Assembly (NCBI GenBank): GCA_030435675.1
Contig: CM059621.1
Location: 10,974,001-11,038,000 of the forward strand
Origin: Steinernema hermaphroditum
Taxonomy: Eukaryota > Nematoda > Chromadorea > Rhabditida > Steinernematidae
DNA: 64,000 nucleotides
Reading direction: 5' to 3'
Numbering within the stretch: position 1 is the first letter of the stretch; each line of letters starts with the position of its first letter. This document shows, one piece after another, positions 32,300 through 45,100 of the stretch. The translations under genes were made by a program, and so were the position numbers. The notes beneath the pieces were generated by a model. That model worked only from the letters and a program-made list of their open reading frames with translations. It made no database searches and was not told the origin of the DNA.

Positions 32300-35130
32300 G
32301 TGTCGTCTGTGAAGACTTCGTGAAACCCAATGGTCATCTGGGCGATAGTCGTGGAGCATCGGCGACTGGGTGATGATCAGCACTGTTCCGACGAAGTCGA
32401 CGAAAGTGAAGATGATGGGCATGAGACGATCGATCACCACCGCCACGTACAGGGTGACACAAAAGTTCTGTAACGCCGAAAATCGATCATATCTCAAAGC
32501 GATGAAGGAATTAAAACAAACAGCATATATCACAAGAAAGACCATCAAAAACTACATCGGATATCATGGAATCATTTCGAAGTGACCACCTTCTGCCGCA
32601 AAGCGGGCCTCCAAACGCTTTAGAAAATTTTTCACTGTGGCCGCTAGACTTCGGATTGAAATTTCATCCTATACCTTCTGGAGAGCGGTCTCCAGTGAGT
32701 CAATTGGTGCGTAGTGTGCTCGGCTGGCCTTCTTCTCTAAGAGCCTCCACACCGCAAAATTCATGGTGTTAAAGTCGGGGTAGTTTAAGGGCCAATCTTC
32801 CTTGGTCCAGAAGTCTGAGATCGGCTTCTTGCAGAAGTCCACTGCTGATTTGGTTCCGTGAGAGGGTGTCCAGTCCTGCATCTGCATCCATCGCCTGTTT
32901 TCAAAGTGTTCTTGCACTCTGGCAAGTAACGCGCCTCTCAGAATCTGATTCTGATAAAACAAAAAATTCATCTTGACTCTTTTCTCCATGAAACCCAGTG
33001 AATTCTTTGCAGTTTCATAAATCCCTCTCAAAATCACCACAGAAGCATGCTAGTTGCTTCTTTTCACTTGCACAGTCTTTTGAGAGCCTTCTTTCACGTG
33101 TTCGCGGTGGTCCTGCGTCTTTGGATCTTTGGATTCTGAGAAAATCCTGTGATCTTTGTAGACCACTCGTCTACAATGTGGACTAACGGCCACCGCAGTC
33201 TGCACCTTAGCACATTTGCCCATTATTTGGGCTATTGTTGATCCTCTGAGGGCTTTTATGCACCAGGAACTGAACTTTGCTCTTGTTAAGGCCATATTAA
33301 TCACTTTTAACACGTTGACCTCGTTCGTGATAAGTTTCAGGATGCATTTTTGGAAAAAGGGTGCCGAATTCCGTATGATTGCGTCCTTCCATAGATTTTT
33401 TTAGCATATGATTTCCCACTCGTAGCAGTTCTTTGGTTTTCTGATACCCACCGGACTAGGGAATCTCGTAATGTTTGAAGTACGAATACGAGCTTTACAA
33501 TGATGTCAACTTTTAGAATTCTATGCGAAATGGTCACTTCGGTCGAAAAACGCACTTTATAGAAATCTGTCTTCAAGACCGGGTTCTAAAGTTGCGGAAA
33601 ATATAAGAGTGAGATAGTGGGCAGAAATAGATGCTGAATTCGAATATAACAAAGAGAGTGATCGATCGATTCACAAAACGGCGAAAGATAAATAATTTAA
33701 ATCAGCGTTACAGAACTTTTGTGTCACCCTGTAGGACCAATCTTCGGAGACCTTAAAAGCGAGACGCATTCGCTTTCTTCGGCATTCCTTTTCTGCAGTT
33801 TAGGGTGCCCTTTCAAATTTCCGAGGACCCACGTAAAGTTTTCTCTGAACTACGGTAGTGTAGTACGACAGGAAACATGAAACAAGAGCCAACGCGATCT
33901 CATTTACAATATCCGATTTTACGAAAAGAAGAGAAATTCGACCTTGAGATTCCTTATACTAGAAGAGGAAAAAAATCGTTACTTTTCCCTCCTTACTGGC
34001 GGCGCGGAAGTGACGGAGATAAAGGCGAAGTCGTCGATTATGCAGCGGATGAGGTCGGGGCGCATGCCACGAAGCTGGGCCAGCTGGGAGAGACGCATCT
34101 GGCCGTCGACCATCGCCCATCTGTGCGATGTTGAAGAAGTAGAAACTGGCGCACCCGGAGTTGGAGTCTTGATGTAATGCGAATGAAGATGTAGTGCATC
34201 CAGCCGGGCATCGGTTACATCGATAACAGAGAGGTAGGTTGTATCGATAACAGAAAGGAGGAACATCGTAGAAAGAAGGCACTTCCCGACGAGAGGAATG
34301 ACCTTCGAGATCGGCGGGATGAATTGGATGAGGAAGAGGCAGAAGACGATCAGTGTGACCGTGGTCAAAACAAATCGCTGTATGGCGGCATTCGCATCAG
34401 AGAAGCGCAGGCCTTGTCGATGAGCATGCAGGGAATAACGCGATTCACCGCGTAGAAAAGCGTTTTTCTCTGGAGGGCGATGTCGAAGATGATATCGATG
34501 TAGAACTTAGCATTGCCGGAAAACCGGATCGAGTGTAAGTACATCAGATCCCATTCGAGGCCCTTTAAAATCCTGCTACTTACTGTGGACTAGTGGCGTT
34601 CTTACAGATAGAACGACAACAGATCCATCCCTTTTTCGAGGTACTGAAACTTTTTTCGAACTCGTTGCATGTTGCACGACTGGATGTCGCAGGGAAAAGT
34701 ACTCGATGCTGATCTAAGTGAGTTCCAGAGCGAAATCTTCGGCCTACAGGACAGAAGGACTTGTAGATGCTGGCCGGCTTCCACAAAACGAGCTCGGCGC
34801 AATACGCCAAGCCGTCGCTCACGTGGTGTTCGGTCGGCATTGTTATAGAGGAAACTGTCCGGGATCCAGATCTGGTCCGAGGGAACATCCAGCTTAATGA
34901 TGCCGTTCTATTTCAAGGGACCCCAGGTGAGCTTGTCGTAGCACTCATGCAAAGCCTCCTCAACCCCGAGTCAGTATCTCTCAGATCAGGATCTAATTCC
35001 AGCCATCAGGTTCGCCGTGAGCACCTGGTTCACTTTGTCCTAAATTGCGATTGCGCAATCCATCAAACGAAATGTGCGATTCCCGTTCCCGATTCGATCC
35101 TCCAGCTGATCTATTGTTTTCACCGGGCGC
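32300..35130 (-). pseudogene. Nicotinic-receptor-like ligand-gated ion channel pseudogene, interrupted by a mariner
   Basis: Fragments of a Cys-loop receptor subunit lie in order on the minus strand. The N-terminal ligand domain gives DKVNQVLTANL, YDKLTW, VPSDQIWIPDSFLYNNADR and LVLWKPASIYKSFCP. The Cys-loop FPCDIQSC can be joined to the first Cys through a 34 bp intron, giving the canonical 13-residue spacing. Next come EWDL, RKTLFYAVNRVIPCMLI (TM1), FIPPISKVIPLVGKCLL (TM2-TM3) and VAVVIDRLMPIIFTF (TM4). Lesions: an in-frame TAG at 34908-34910 and two more stops before it, single-base frameshifts near 34800 and in the TTTTCCC run of the Cys-loop, lost sequence between the Cys-loop and TM1, and a 1282 bp mariner inside the TM4 approach. 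Gene family is clear; the subunit type is not. Confidence 0.88.
32450..33731 (-). mobile_element. Tc1/mariner-superfamily transposon (DD37D-like), inactive, TA-flanked
   Basis: A complete-length element of 1282 bp. Both ends start CAGGGTGACACAAAAG and share a 27 bp perfect terminal inverted repeat (32450-32476 and 33705-33731), and each end is flanked by TA. On the minus strand the transposase is recognisable: a helix-turn-helix-like N-terminal part (33050-33600, broken) and a DDE core (32669-33040) with MQMQDWTPSHGTK and NYPDFNTMNFAVW. The spacing between the second Asp and the position of the third is 37 residues, the DD37D (maT-like) class. The third catalytic Asp is replaced by Asn (TMNF), and an in-frame TAG follows ALQKV, so the copy is dead. 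It sits inside the ion-channel pseudogene. Confidence 0.95.
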
Positions 35131-35238
35131 TTTTTTCGGATGCTCCGTGCGCAGTCCAGGTAACTCCCGACGACGACCCAATTTGTTGAAAAAAAGTCGA
35201 AAACAATGGACGAAATTGTGCGATAACCCAGATTTCAC

Positions 35239-35246
35239 TATTTAAG
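35239..35246 (+). promoter_or_regulatory. TATA-like box of the collagen gene
   Basis: TATTTAAG lies about 32-39 bases upstream of the collagen start codon. This implies a very short leader or nearby start site. The position fits a compact cuticle-collagen promoter; function is inferred. Confidence 0.45.
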
Positions 35247-35277
35247 ACCAGGCGGCACCGTCCTGTCATCTGAGAAG

Positions 35278-36302
35278 ATGGCTTCGTGCTCCTCTAACGA
35301 CTTCTACTATCGCGTGGCGGTGGGCTCCTGCCTCTGCAGCGCCGTCACGCTCCTCGCCCTCGTCGTAGCCGTGCCGATGCTCAGCCTGCGTGCCAACTTC
35401 GAGAGGGCCGATCTAGAGGTCCGCGCCGAGCAGTTCCGTCTGTCGTCGAATCGCCTCTGGAAGACGATGCAGGACGTCGGCGGCGACCGAAGTGTGAAGG
35501 CACAGGAGGAGGGTGGCGAAGCCCAGCTCCTCTTCTTCTCTCGAAAAGCGCGATCCCCGTGGGGGAGACAGATCTGCTCAGGTACGGTGTCCAGGCAGAG
35601 GACGGTGACACTGGGCAGTCCCTTCCAGGTTGCAACCAGCTGACGTGTCCCATGGGTCCCCCTGGCTTGTCCGGGGCTCCTGGCGAAGACGGGCTCCCGG
35701 GACTCCCAGGAAACACGGGATTATCTGGTGAGGACGGTTATGACGTGGAATTGGAGCCTGAGGACGATCTCCCGTGTGTCATCTGCCCCGGAGGACCGCC
35801 CGGTCAACGCGGAATGCAGGGAGAACGTGGACAACCCGGGCCCCAGGGAGAATCTGGCCAACCGGGTCTTCCCGGAGAGATCGGCGTCGATGGACCACCC
35901 GGACAGTCCGGAATTCCCGGCCCGCAAGGGAACAAAGGCCGTCTTGGATCCCGAGGAGAGCCTGGAGACACGACCATCGCCGGAATTGGAATCAAGGGAC
36001 CTCAGGGACCACCCGGACCCGCTGGCCCCAAAGGTCCCACTGGGCCTCCTGGAAAAGCCGCCAAAGAAGCAGGATACGCCGGCAAACCTGGTCCTATCGG
36101 CCCTCCGGGTCCCGGAGGCAACCCAGGTGCTCCAGGAATGGAAGGTCCTTGGGGTCCTCCTGGAGAGCCCGGCCAACCTGCCAGCTACTGTCCTTCCGAC
36201 TGTGGTGTCTCCCAAATCCTGGCGCCTGCCACTATCATGCGTTCTGGAGACGAGACCGGAGAGCAGCAGGGCCAACAATACTACTACATGCAGAGATTCT
36301 GA
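35278..36302 (+). CDS. Nematode cuticle collagen
   Basis: Structural protein secreted by the hypodermis into the cuticle, 325 residues in two exons (35278-35581, 35629-36302; 47 bp intron). The N-terminus ([20 protein letters not shown], then a hydrophobic stretch) is the conserved collagen signal-anchor region, followed by a non-collagenous block ([20 protein letters not shown]) and a basic proteolytic site region ([11 protein letters not shown]). A Cys cluster, [14 protein letters not shown], joined across the intron, leads into Gly-X-Y repeats. These are interrupted by an acidic non-collagenous spacer containing two Cys (LPCVICPGG) and by a short [10 protein letters not shown] stretch. The C-terminal Cys pair (YCPSDCG) ends the triple helix, and the tail is Gln/Tyr-rich. 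The start is the first ATG after the TATA-like box. No individual col gene can be named. Confidence 0.95.
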
Positions 36303-36407
36303 GAGCCTGAAGACTCGCCACATCGATGATTTTGATGAGCGAGGCCCCGAACTTCGCCTGCACAGCTTCACTCGCGTTCTTCACCGGGCGCTCGTTGTTG
36401 TTACAGT

Positions 36408-36413
36408 AATAAA
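36408..36413 (+). terminator. Polyadenylation signal AATAAA of the collagen gene
   Basis: AATAAA 106 bases after the collagen stop codon. Confidence 0.55.
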
Positions 36414-36569
36414 TGATATTCTTCAACAGTTCGACTCTCCATCGCAGTCCACGGCGTGTCAAGCGGCTCGTTTTTCCGTTCTCGGTGGAGCAGTAAATGT
36501 CGTACGTTCGGATACCGTCCTGCCAGATCTTCAGTTAGTCGTATCCTCAGATTTGCACCGATTATGATC

Positions 36570-37050
36570 GGTAGCAGTGCTCGTGTTGCCCGCAAAATGA
36601 TCAGCGCCACGCATTCCATCAGTGAAATACAAAACCGTTCGAAAAACGGTCGAAGTTCTGACTTTCTGACACTTCCATGCTGCCTCAAAATCACCTAACT
36701 TCCAAGCGAAATAACTTTCTCAATTTTACGTGTTTTGTGGTCGTTCGGTACGCAAAATGTTCAGGAGACAAAGGCGCACAAATTCATCGGATCGATTTTG
36801 ATATAATGCATTGTTCGCAGAGAAATCGGCAATTTACCGTCGAAATTGTCATTTTTGATGAAAAACGGTCTGCCGTAAGTGCGAAATAACTTTTCGTAGA
36901 TTGCGTAGTTTTCGTTCAATCGGTACGCAAAATGTTCAGCGAAGTCTAATGCACAACTTCATCGGATGGATTTCGTTCTAATGCCCTGAGTGTCGAGAAA
37001 AGTTGGAAAACAGGTCGAAAAACGACCGAAAAAAGTCAAATTTTTTGGAT
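36570..37050 (+). repeat. Three diverged tandem copies of a roughly 170-175 bp repeat downstream of the collagen gene
   Basis: The motif CGGTACGCAAAATGTTCAG occurs at about 36746 and 36921, each followed by an ACAAATTCATCGGATnGATTT-like block and later a GAAAAACGGTC-like block. A more diverged copy (CCCGCAAAATGATCAGCGCC, then GAAAAACGGTCGAAG) starts near 36586. The spacing between copies 2 and 3 is 175 bases. No open frame is shared, so it is a decayed non-coding tandem repeat or an old element. Nothing else is recognised between the collagen 3' end and the tRNA gene at 37384. Confidence 0.6.
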
Positions 37051-37383
37051 TTTTGATATTTTGATATCAATCGATAGCTTTCGACTTCATTAGTGATTTG
37101 CCGTCGGAATTAGTGCGAACCGACTACTCTACATGGAATTACAAGCCAAAAACTACCCCCGACGCGACCTGGTCCCGCCACGAAGCGGCGGACGCTTTCG
37201 TGAACGAATTTCCCTTATGCTGACACGCCGTGAGTCCCCAAAATTCGTTTGGATAGGGCATATAAGCCAAACGAAAATGCGTGTTAAGCAGCTGACAATG
37301 ACGATCGATCGATAGCGCGCTTCGAGCTCGATCATACCCTCTGGGAAAAAGACTTTTAGAAGCAGGAAGGACAACAAAAAGTT

Positions 37384-37465
37384 CGCAGCGAGCAGGGTTC
37401 GAACCTACGCGGGCAATGCCCATTGGATTTCAAGTCCAACTCCTTAACCACTCGGACATCGCTGC
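37384..37465 (-). tRNA. tRNA-Ser (anticodon TGA)
   Basis: An 82-nt class II tRNA on the minus strand with the same acceptor stem (GCAGCGA/TCGCTGC), A box and long variable arm as the copy at 9424-9505. The anticodon stem is TTGGA/TCCAA with loop CTTGAAA, so the anticodon is TGA, reading UCA. Relative to the other copy the anticodon-stem changes are compensatory. The B box is GGTTCGAACCC. Discriminator G and a T5 terminator follow on the minus strand. Confidence 0.97.
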
Positions 37466-39526
<2,061 letters not shown>

Positions 39527-40056
39527 TTAGGAGTTCAAGTTCTGAAATTAAGCAAGCCGTCAGTTGAGGGTATCGAGTGCCGAGCCCTCGAGGGCCGAAG
39601 ATACGAGAGGCACAACTGAGTACCAAGGCTGAGGGGAGCCAGGACTGTGGAGGCGCGAGAGCTCCGACACCTCCTCAGCCGGCTTAGGTCAGCGCTGAGA
39701 ATCGACTGACTGGGGAGCGGAGACGCGCTCCTCTCCGGCGGTCGGCGGTCCGCTGCGAGTGCGTCTGCTGCTGCCGCGCCGCGACGATGGTAGAACAATT
39801 ACACATTCTCTTGTAAGCCGTTCTTCGAATCGGAGACGTCAGCAGAGAAAAGCAGAAAAATCGGCCGAAAAGAGCGCTCGGCGGGGGAGCGCGGCCGACC
39901 GGCAGCGCACCGAATGCAAACAGCGCCGTCGCGAGTCGACAGTCCCCCGCTGTGGGCGGGGCGAGGCCGGAGCGCCGCCGCTGTGAACGGAGGAGCGCCG
40001 GAGGACCGGAGGGCTTGAGGAAGCAAGGCTCAGTGAAGGGCCAGGCGCCCATTCTA

Positions 40057-40064
40057 TATTTATA
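40057..40064 (-). promoter_or_regulatory. Candidate TATA box of actin
   Basis: TATAAATA on the minus strand, about 540 bases upstream of the actin start codon. If used, the intervening sequence would be an outron or a spliced leader exon. It is the best TATA match on this strand near the gene. Confidence 0.4.
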
Positions 40065-40578
40065 CGTACCTCGACGCCCCGGGGCCCGAAAAAAAGGACG
40101 CGCGCAGGCGAGGGCGGCGCCGCAGGCCGTTTGGCCAGCGGCGGCAAAGGGCCAATACTTAGAAAGCTCCTTTGTTGTTATTATTGACACCCGCCGGTGA
40201 TGCTCTGTAAAGAAGACCCTCCATCAGAGCCAATTAAGCACCGGACACCCAAAATAGACATCGATTTGAGTTTTTTTTCTCCGGCCTGCGCAACAAAAAA
40301 CAAGGTCAATCGATGGGGAAAGGCAAAAAGTGAAAAGTGAAGCGAGAGGGGAAAGGGGAGGTGAAGTCGCCGATTCGGATTCGCGAGCGGAGCTCGGATC
40401 GGGGAGAGTCTTTGCCAGTGTTTGCCTTCGAGGGATTCGGGCCAACAGCCCTGAGATCACAAGTGCATCGGTAACGAACTTTCAAATGATAACTTTGCTT
40501 TGTTTGCATATTTGCTGTCGTGTCGACGCCGAAAAGCCGCTGTAACGACTCACTAAGCTGGTTTCCCGCCGCTCCCGA

Positions 40579-42146
40579 TTCCTGGAATCGGCGCTACACC
40601 CTCGACGGAGCCTTGAGGGCCGAAAAAAAGTGGAGTTTCGGAGATTAAGTGCTTTCAGCGGGCGCCTTCTTATCAGCGGGAACGTCGTGACGTCGACCCG
40701 TTACGCTCGAGTAAGCCGCGCGGTCAAACATCTCCTTCTGTTTACTTTCGGCTTCGATTGCGTACTCTTGGAGCCATCGCTAAGGGGGCGCCCCCGCTGA
40801 CTCACCCGATTCCTGGAACCCAAAGGCCGGTTTCCGACTCCCGACGACCGCGTGCACCGTACGCCGATCGGCGCATTCCTAATGCGGGCCGCCGCCGACG
40901 ACGCTGACTCACAGCGATTCGCCCGACGTACTCTGGGCGCGCGATTCCCGGAACGATGACTATGCCTTCGATGACTTCTCGCTCGCCAAAGCGGGAGTTG
41001 TTTTTGCGCACAAAGGAAGGGGCTCTGTTAGGTGTGGACGGTCGTTGTTCATCTCGATGAGTCAATCCGACGGGTCCGGCGACCGGAGGAACAAGAGGCA
41101 ACTGCCGAAGACGCGCGTGGGAGGCCCTCGGCGGGCGATTGTAACTTTCCCGCTCGTGCAATTGCACAAACAGATCCTTGTTAGATAACTCGAGGCGCCT
41201 CCGATCGAGTAGGCGAGGCGGATTACACTCTAAACGCGCTCCCTCGGAGACTCGCCGCGGATTCCCTGGAATCGAGGGTGCAAGTAAACAACTTCTCGCC
41301 ACCAGGGCGAAGACGAGTCGAGCACTCCGGGCGAAAACACTCTCCAATCGCGCACAATTAAGGGATTCAGCGCCTACAGTATAATCATCTCCTTAGAGGA
41401 ACAAAGCCGCGGAATCCGAAGAGGGAGCGAAGACGCGCACCGCCGCGCACAAGACGCTCGCCTCGACGACGAATTCATTTTTGTCGCCCGTGCGGCGACT
41501 CTTTTTGTCCCCGCGCGGAAGGTCATTATGCAGAGGACGACCGAAGAAGAAGACGCGCTCTCCCTACGGCACAGTTTCGGACGCAGAATCGATTCGCCGC
41601 CACCCACGGGGCGCCGAAGGGCCGACGGCCGCCAGCGACAACGGATTCGCTAAATTATGCATCGAGAAATCGAGTTGACGACGATCATGTCACTCCGCAT
41701 ATGGGCCCAATTGCGTGATTAATAACCCTCGGGTAGCCATCTGGCGTTCGCAAATTCGAATTTAAGCACTCGGCCAGATTTTTAACTGTTTCAGAACGGT
41801 CCATGACTAATTCAGAAAGTGTACCTTCTTGTGGCCTCCGATGTTGCGATCGGGCTAAAAACTCTCAACGGCGGCAACTTCTCGGCGGAGTAGCGTTCTT
41901 TCGGCTTTGTCTCCCACGACACAGCTTTGGCGCCAAAACTTTTGCAAACGTCCTTGGCGCCTCGATCGTTCACGGATAGTAGGTTGACGGCGACATCGTC
42001 GTGTTGTTGACAGGTCAGGCAGTCCGTGATGGCCAGTTTGACTCGAGTTGACATCGCCGCGTTGCCACCCACCCGAAAGGCCATCGAAGGGCGCTGATCG
42101 CCGAGATCGCGAGATTGATAGTGCGATTGAGCCGCGATTCCCGGAA
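40579..42146. promoter_or_regulatory. Cluster of palindromic GATTCCYGGAA sites
   Basis: Four exact TTCCYGGAA palindromes (40579-40587, 40810-40818, 40945-40953, 42138-42146) and a ten-base variant TTCCCTGGAA (41262-41271) occur within 1.6 kb, each preceded by GA or CGGA. They match the TTCNNNGAA form bound by STAT-type factors. Two GCTGACTCAC (AP-1-like) motifs sit at about 40797 and 40907 next to a GATTC. Function is not shown; clustering is the evidence. Confidence 0.45.
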
Positions 42147-45100
42147 ATCGGCCTTAATTATGAATATTCGTCGGGGTCGCTCCGACGGTCCCCGAAGGCT
42201 GATAGACGACCCCGAGACTGCTAAGTCCGACTCCATAGGAATGGCAGTTATGCGAATAATTGGAGCGCCGCCGATCGGATTGATTTCGCCACCAAAGGCG
42301 ACAAAAGCGAACACTGAGAGGGAAGGAAAAAGTGGACGTGGGAAGGCACTTAAGGCACTTCTCGGACGGTAACCTGATTGTGCCCCTTCGATGAATCGCC
42401 TTTTTACGGTCGCCTCCGACAAAGACGTCGCATCGGAGTGAATTTGCACTTCTTGAGAGGAGGATTAAGTGCTCTTCTAGGGCCCCTCTGGGATTGTACA
42501 GAGGGGGATTCCATTGTCCGTCGGCGCTGTTTTTCTTCTTGTAATTGATGCTCCAAATGTGACAATCTTTTGTAACACAATAAATCGTTTTTGCGCGCGC
42601 GACCGCAATGAGTTGCGCAACGGCGCGGCGACAGCAGAGGGGTCATTCTAGGAATGCGCCCGGGTCATTCCGAGAACTGCTTCGGTACACAGACCGCCAC
42701 GACGTGCACTTTGCGTCGCCAGATGGTCCGACCGATGCTGTGGCTGGCGGCGCAAAAACGCCGCAAAAACGTGGTCCCATCCTGTGTAATCGGCGTCTTA
42801 ATCTGGCGCGTGGATGCTCTTGACACCATGAGAGGCACAAAAGAGAAAGAGGACGTAAAAGGATCCATGCGTCTGAGTCAGCATTGCTTTGTCATGACAT
42901 TTCCTTCGCCAGTGCACACAGCGTGGTCAGAGAGGAGACGACAGGAGTGAATCAGGGAGAGCGGATTACGGGTCGCTGATCGGCTTCACAAAAGAAGTTC
43001 GCAAAATATGACGATCAAATCGAAATCGATAGCGTCAGAGAGGAACTGGAAAGGGAGACCAGGGGAAGGCGCCGTTTCCTCTCACATAGAAGAGGGCAAT
43101 TTACAGAATTAACGCATTCATTTTTTATTCTTCCTGGTGTTCTGATGTATCATCATGTATCGTATCCGGATAAGTGCGTCTTGTACGACTTCCTAATGAC
43201 ACCCTGTATAATTTATGAACGTGTTTACTGTCAGCCCATTCATATCTTCAATCTAACCTTTCGTTCGTTTTTCTCTCTTTCTTCGCTCCCTCCCACAGTT
43301 TTGTCTTTCAACTGTCGGACCGTCCCTGCAGCACCGACAGTTGCGAAGAACCCTGGGCACTCACAGGCGTGCACTTCTCTGCACCATTTGTCGGCGTTTT
43401 TTTCGGCTGCAGCCACCGATTCCGAGAACGCCGCCGCCGACAGTCGAACGATGCGGCGATGTGGAGAGCGATAAGAGCGATCGGAAAGCGGTGGAGATCC
43501 CGCGGAGATCGTCGAGGGCCGACATGTGGAATGCATAAACTTTATTATTACACAACAAATATGTACAGGCGGATGGGAAACCGAAGTAATTACCGCCGTG
43601 ATGAATCGATGCCTGGCTCTCCAGACCGATCACCTTCATTTGAAGGAGCAGCACGCGAACGCTTGGAGTTGGATGTTGAACTGGCAGAAGAAACCCTCTA
43701 CCGCACAGTTGTTAGTACCAGGCAAGCACGAAGAGCCCTCCAACACTGCAGGACAGAAGGGATCTGAAGAAAGATCAGCGCATGTCATAATCATAGTATG
43801 CCCACTCCACTTCAACGTTTCGAACAAGATCGGAGCTTTTCGCGAAAAACTGAGAACAACGAAGAACGTTGGATTCGAACGATGCCAAAAACATAGAATG
43901 ACGTCGAAGAGGCTAAATTTCAGTTCGAACTTAGTTCACAATTATTTCATCTATTCCAAAAATGGCACACTCTCCTGCACTCTTTCCTTTTACAAAACGA
44001 ACATGTTTGCGAAAAAAAAATAACTTTATACGTGAGACATTCCTCTGTTGAGATCAGGATCAAGAAAAAATAGACGCTTACACGTGAGACATTCCTCTCT
44101 TGAGACTACGATCAAGAAAAGACAGGCGCTTATACGTGAGACATTCCTCTCTTGCGACTAGGATCAAGAAAAAATAGGCGCTTATACGTGAGACATTCCT
44201 CTCTTGCGACTAGGATCAAGAAAAGATAGGTGTTTATACGTGAGACATTCCTCTCTTGCGACTACGATCAAGAAAAAATAGACGCTTATACGTGAGACAT
44301 TCCTCTCTTGAGACTACGATCAAGAAAAGATGGGTGTTTATACGTGAGACATTCCTCTCTTGCGACTACGATCAAGAAAAGATGGGTGTTTATACGTGAG
44401 ACATTCCTCTCTTGCGACTACGATCAAGAAAAAATAGACGCTTATACGTGAGACATTCCTCTCTTGAGACTAGGATCAAGAAAAGATGGGTGTTTATACG
44501 TGAGACATTCCTCTCTTGCGACTACGATCAAGAAAAAATAGACGCTTATACGTGAGACATTCCTCTCTTGAGACTAGGATCAAGAAAAGATGGGTGTTTA
44601 TACGTGAGACATTCCTTTCTTGAGACTAGGATCAAGAAAAGATGGGTGTTTATACGTGAGACATTCCTCTCTTGCGACTACGATCAAGAAAAAATAGACG
44701 CTTATGCGTGAGACATTCCTCTCTTGAGACTAGGATCAAGAAAAGATGGGTGTTTATACGTGAGACATTCCTCTCTTGCGACTACGATCAAGAAAAAATA
44801 GACGCTTATACGTGAGACATTCCTCTCTTGCGACTACGATCAAGAAAAAATAGACGCTTATACGTGAGACATTCCTCTCTTGAGACTAGGATCAAGAAAA
44901 GATGGGTGTTTATACGTGACACATTCCTCTCTTGAGACTAGGATCAAGAAAAGATGGGTGTTTATACGTGAGACATTCCTCTCTTGCGACTACGATCAAG
45001 AAAAAATAGACGCTTATACGTGAGACATTCCTCTCTTGAGACTAGGATCAAGAAAAGATGGGTGTTTATACGTGACACATTCCTCTCTTGAGACTAGGAT

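Noticed and set aside
32267..32548. 93-codon minus-strand frame running from mariner sequence into the receptor TM4
   Set aside because: A chance read-through frame across the insertion junction, not a fusion gene.
40802..41347. 181-codon minus-strand frame in the gene-poor interval
   Set aside because: Low complexity Arg/Pro/Ser composition and overlap with the palindrome cluster; no homology visible.
43186..43202. TGACACCCTGTATA, resembling the mariner terminal repeat
   Set aside because: Only about 9-10 bases match the end of the 32.4 kb element and no partner end is present nearby.
43526..44023. 165-codon plus-strand frame ending at the satellite edge
   Set aside because: Begins at GTG, lacks a domain, and overlaps another frame on the opposite strand; no splice structure could be built.
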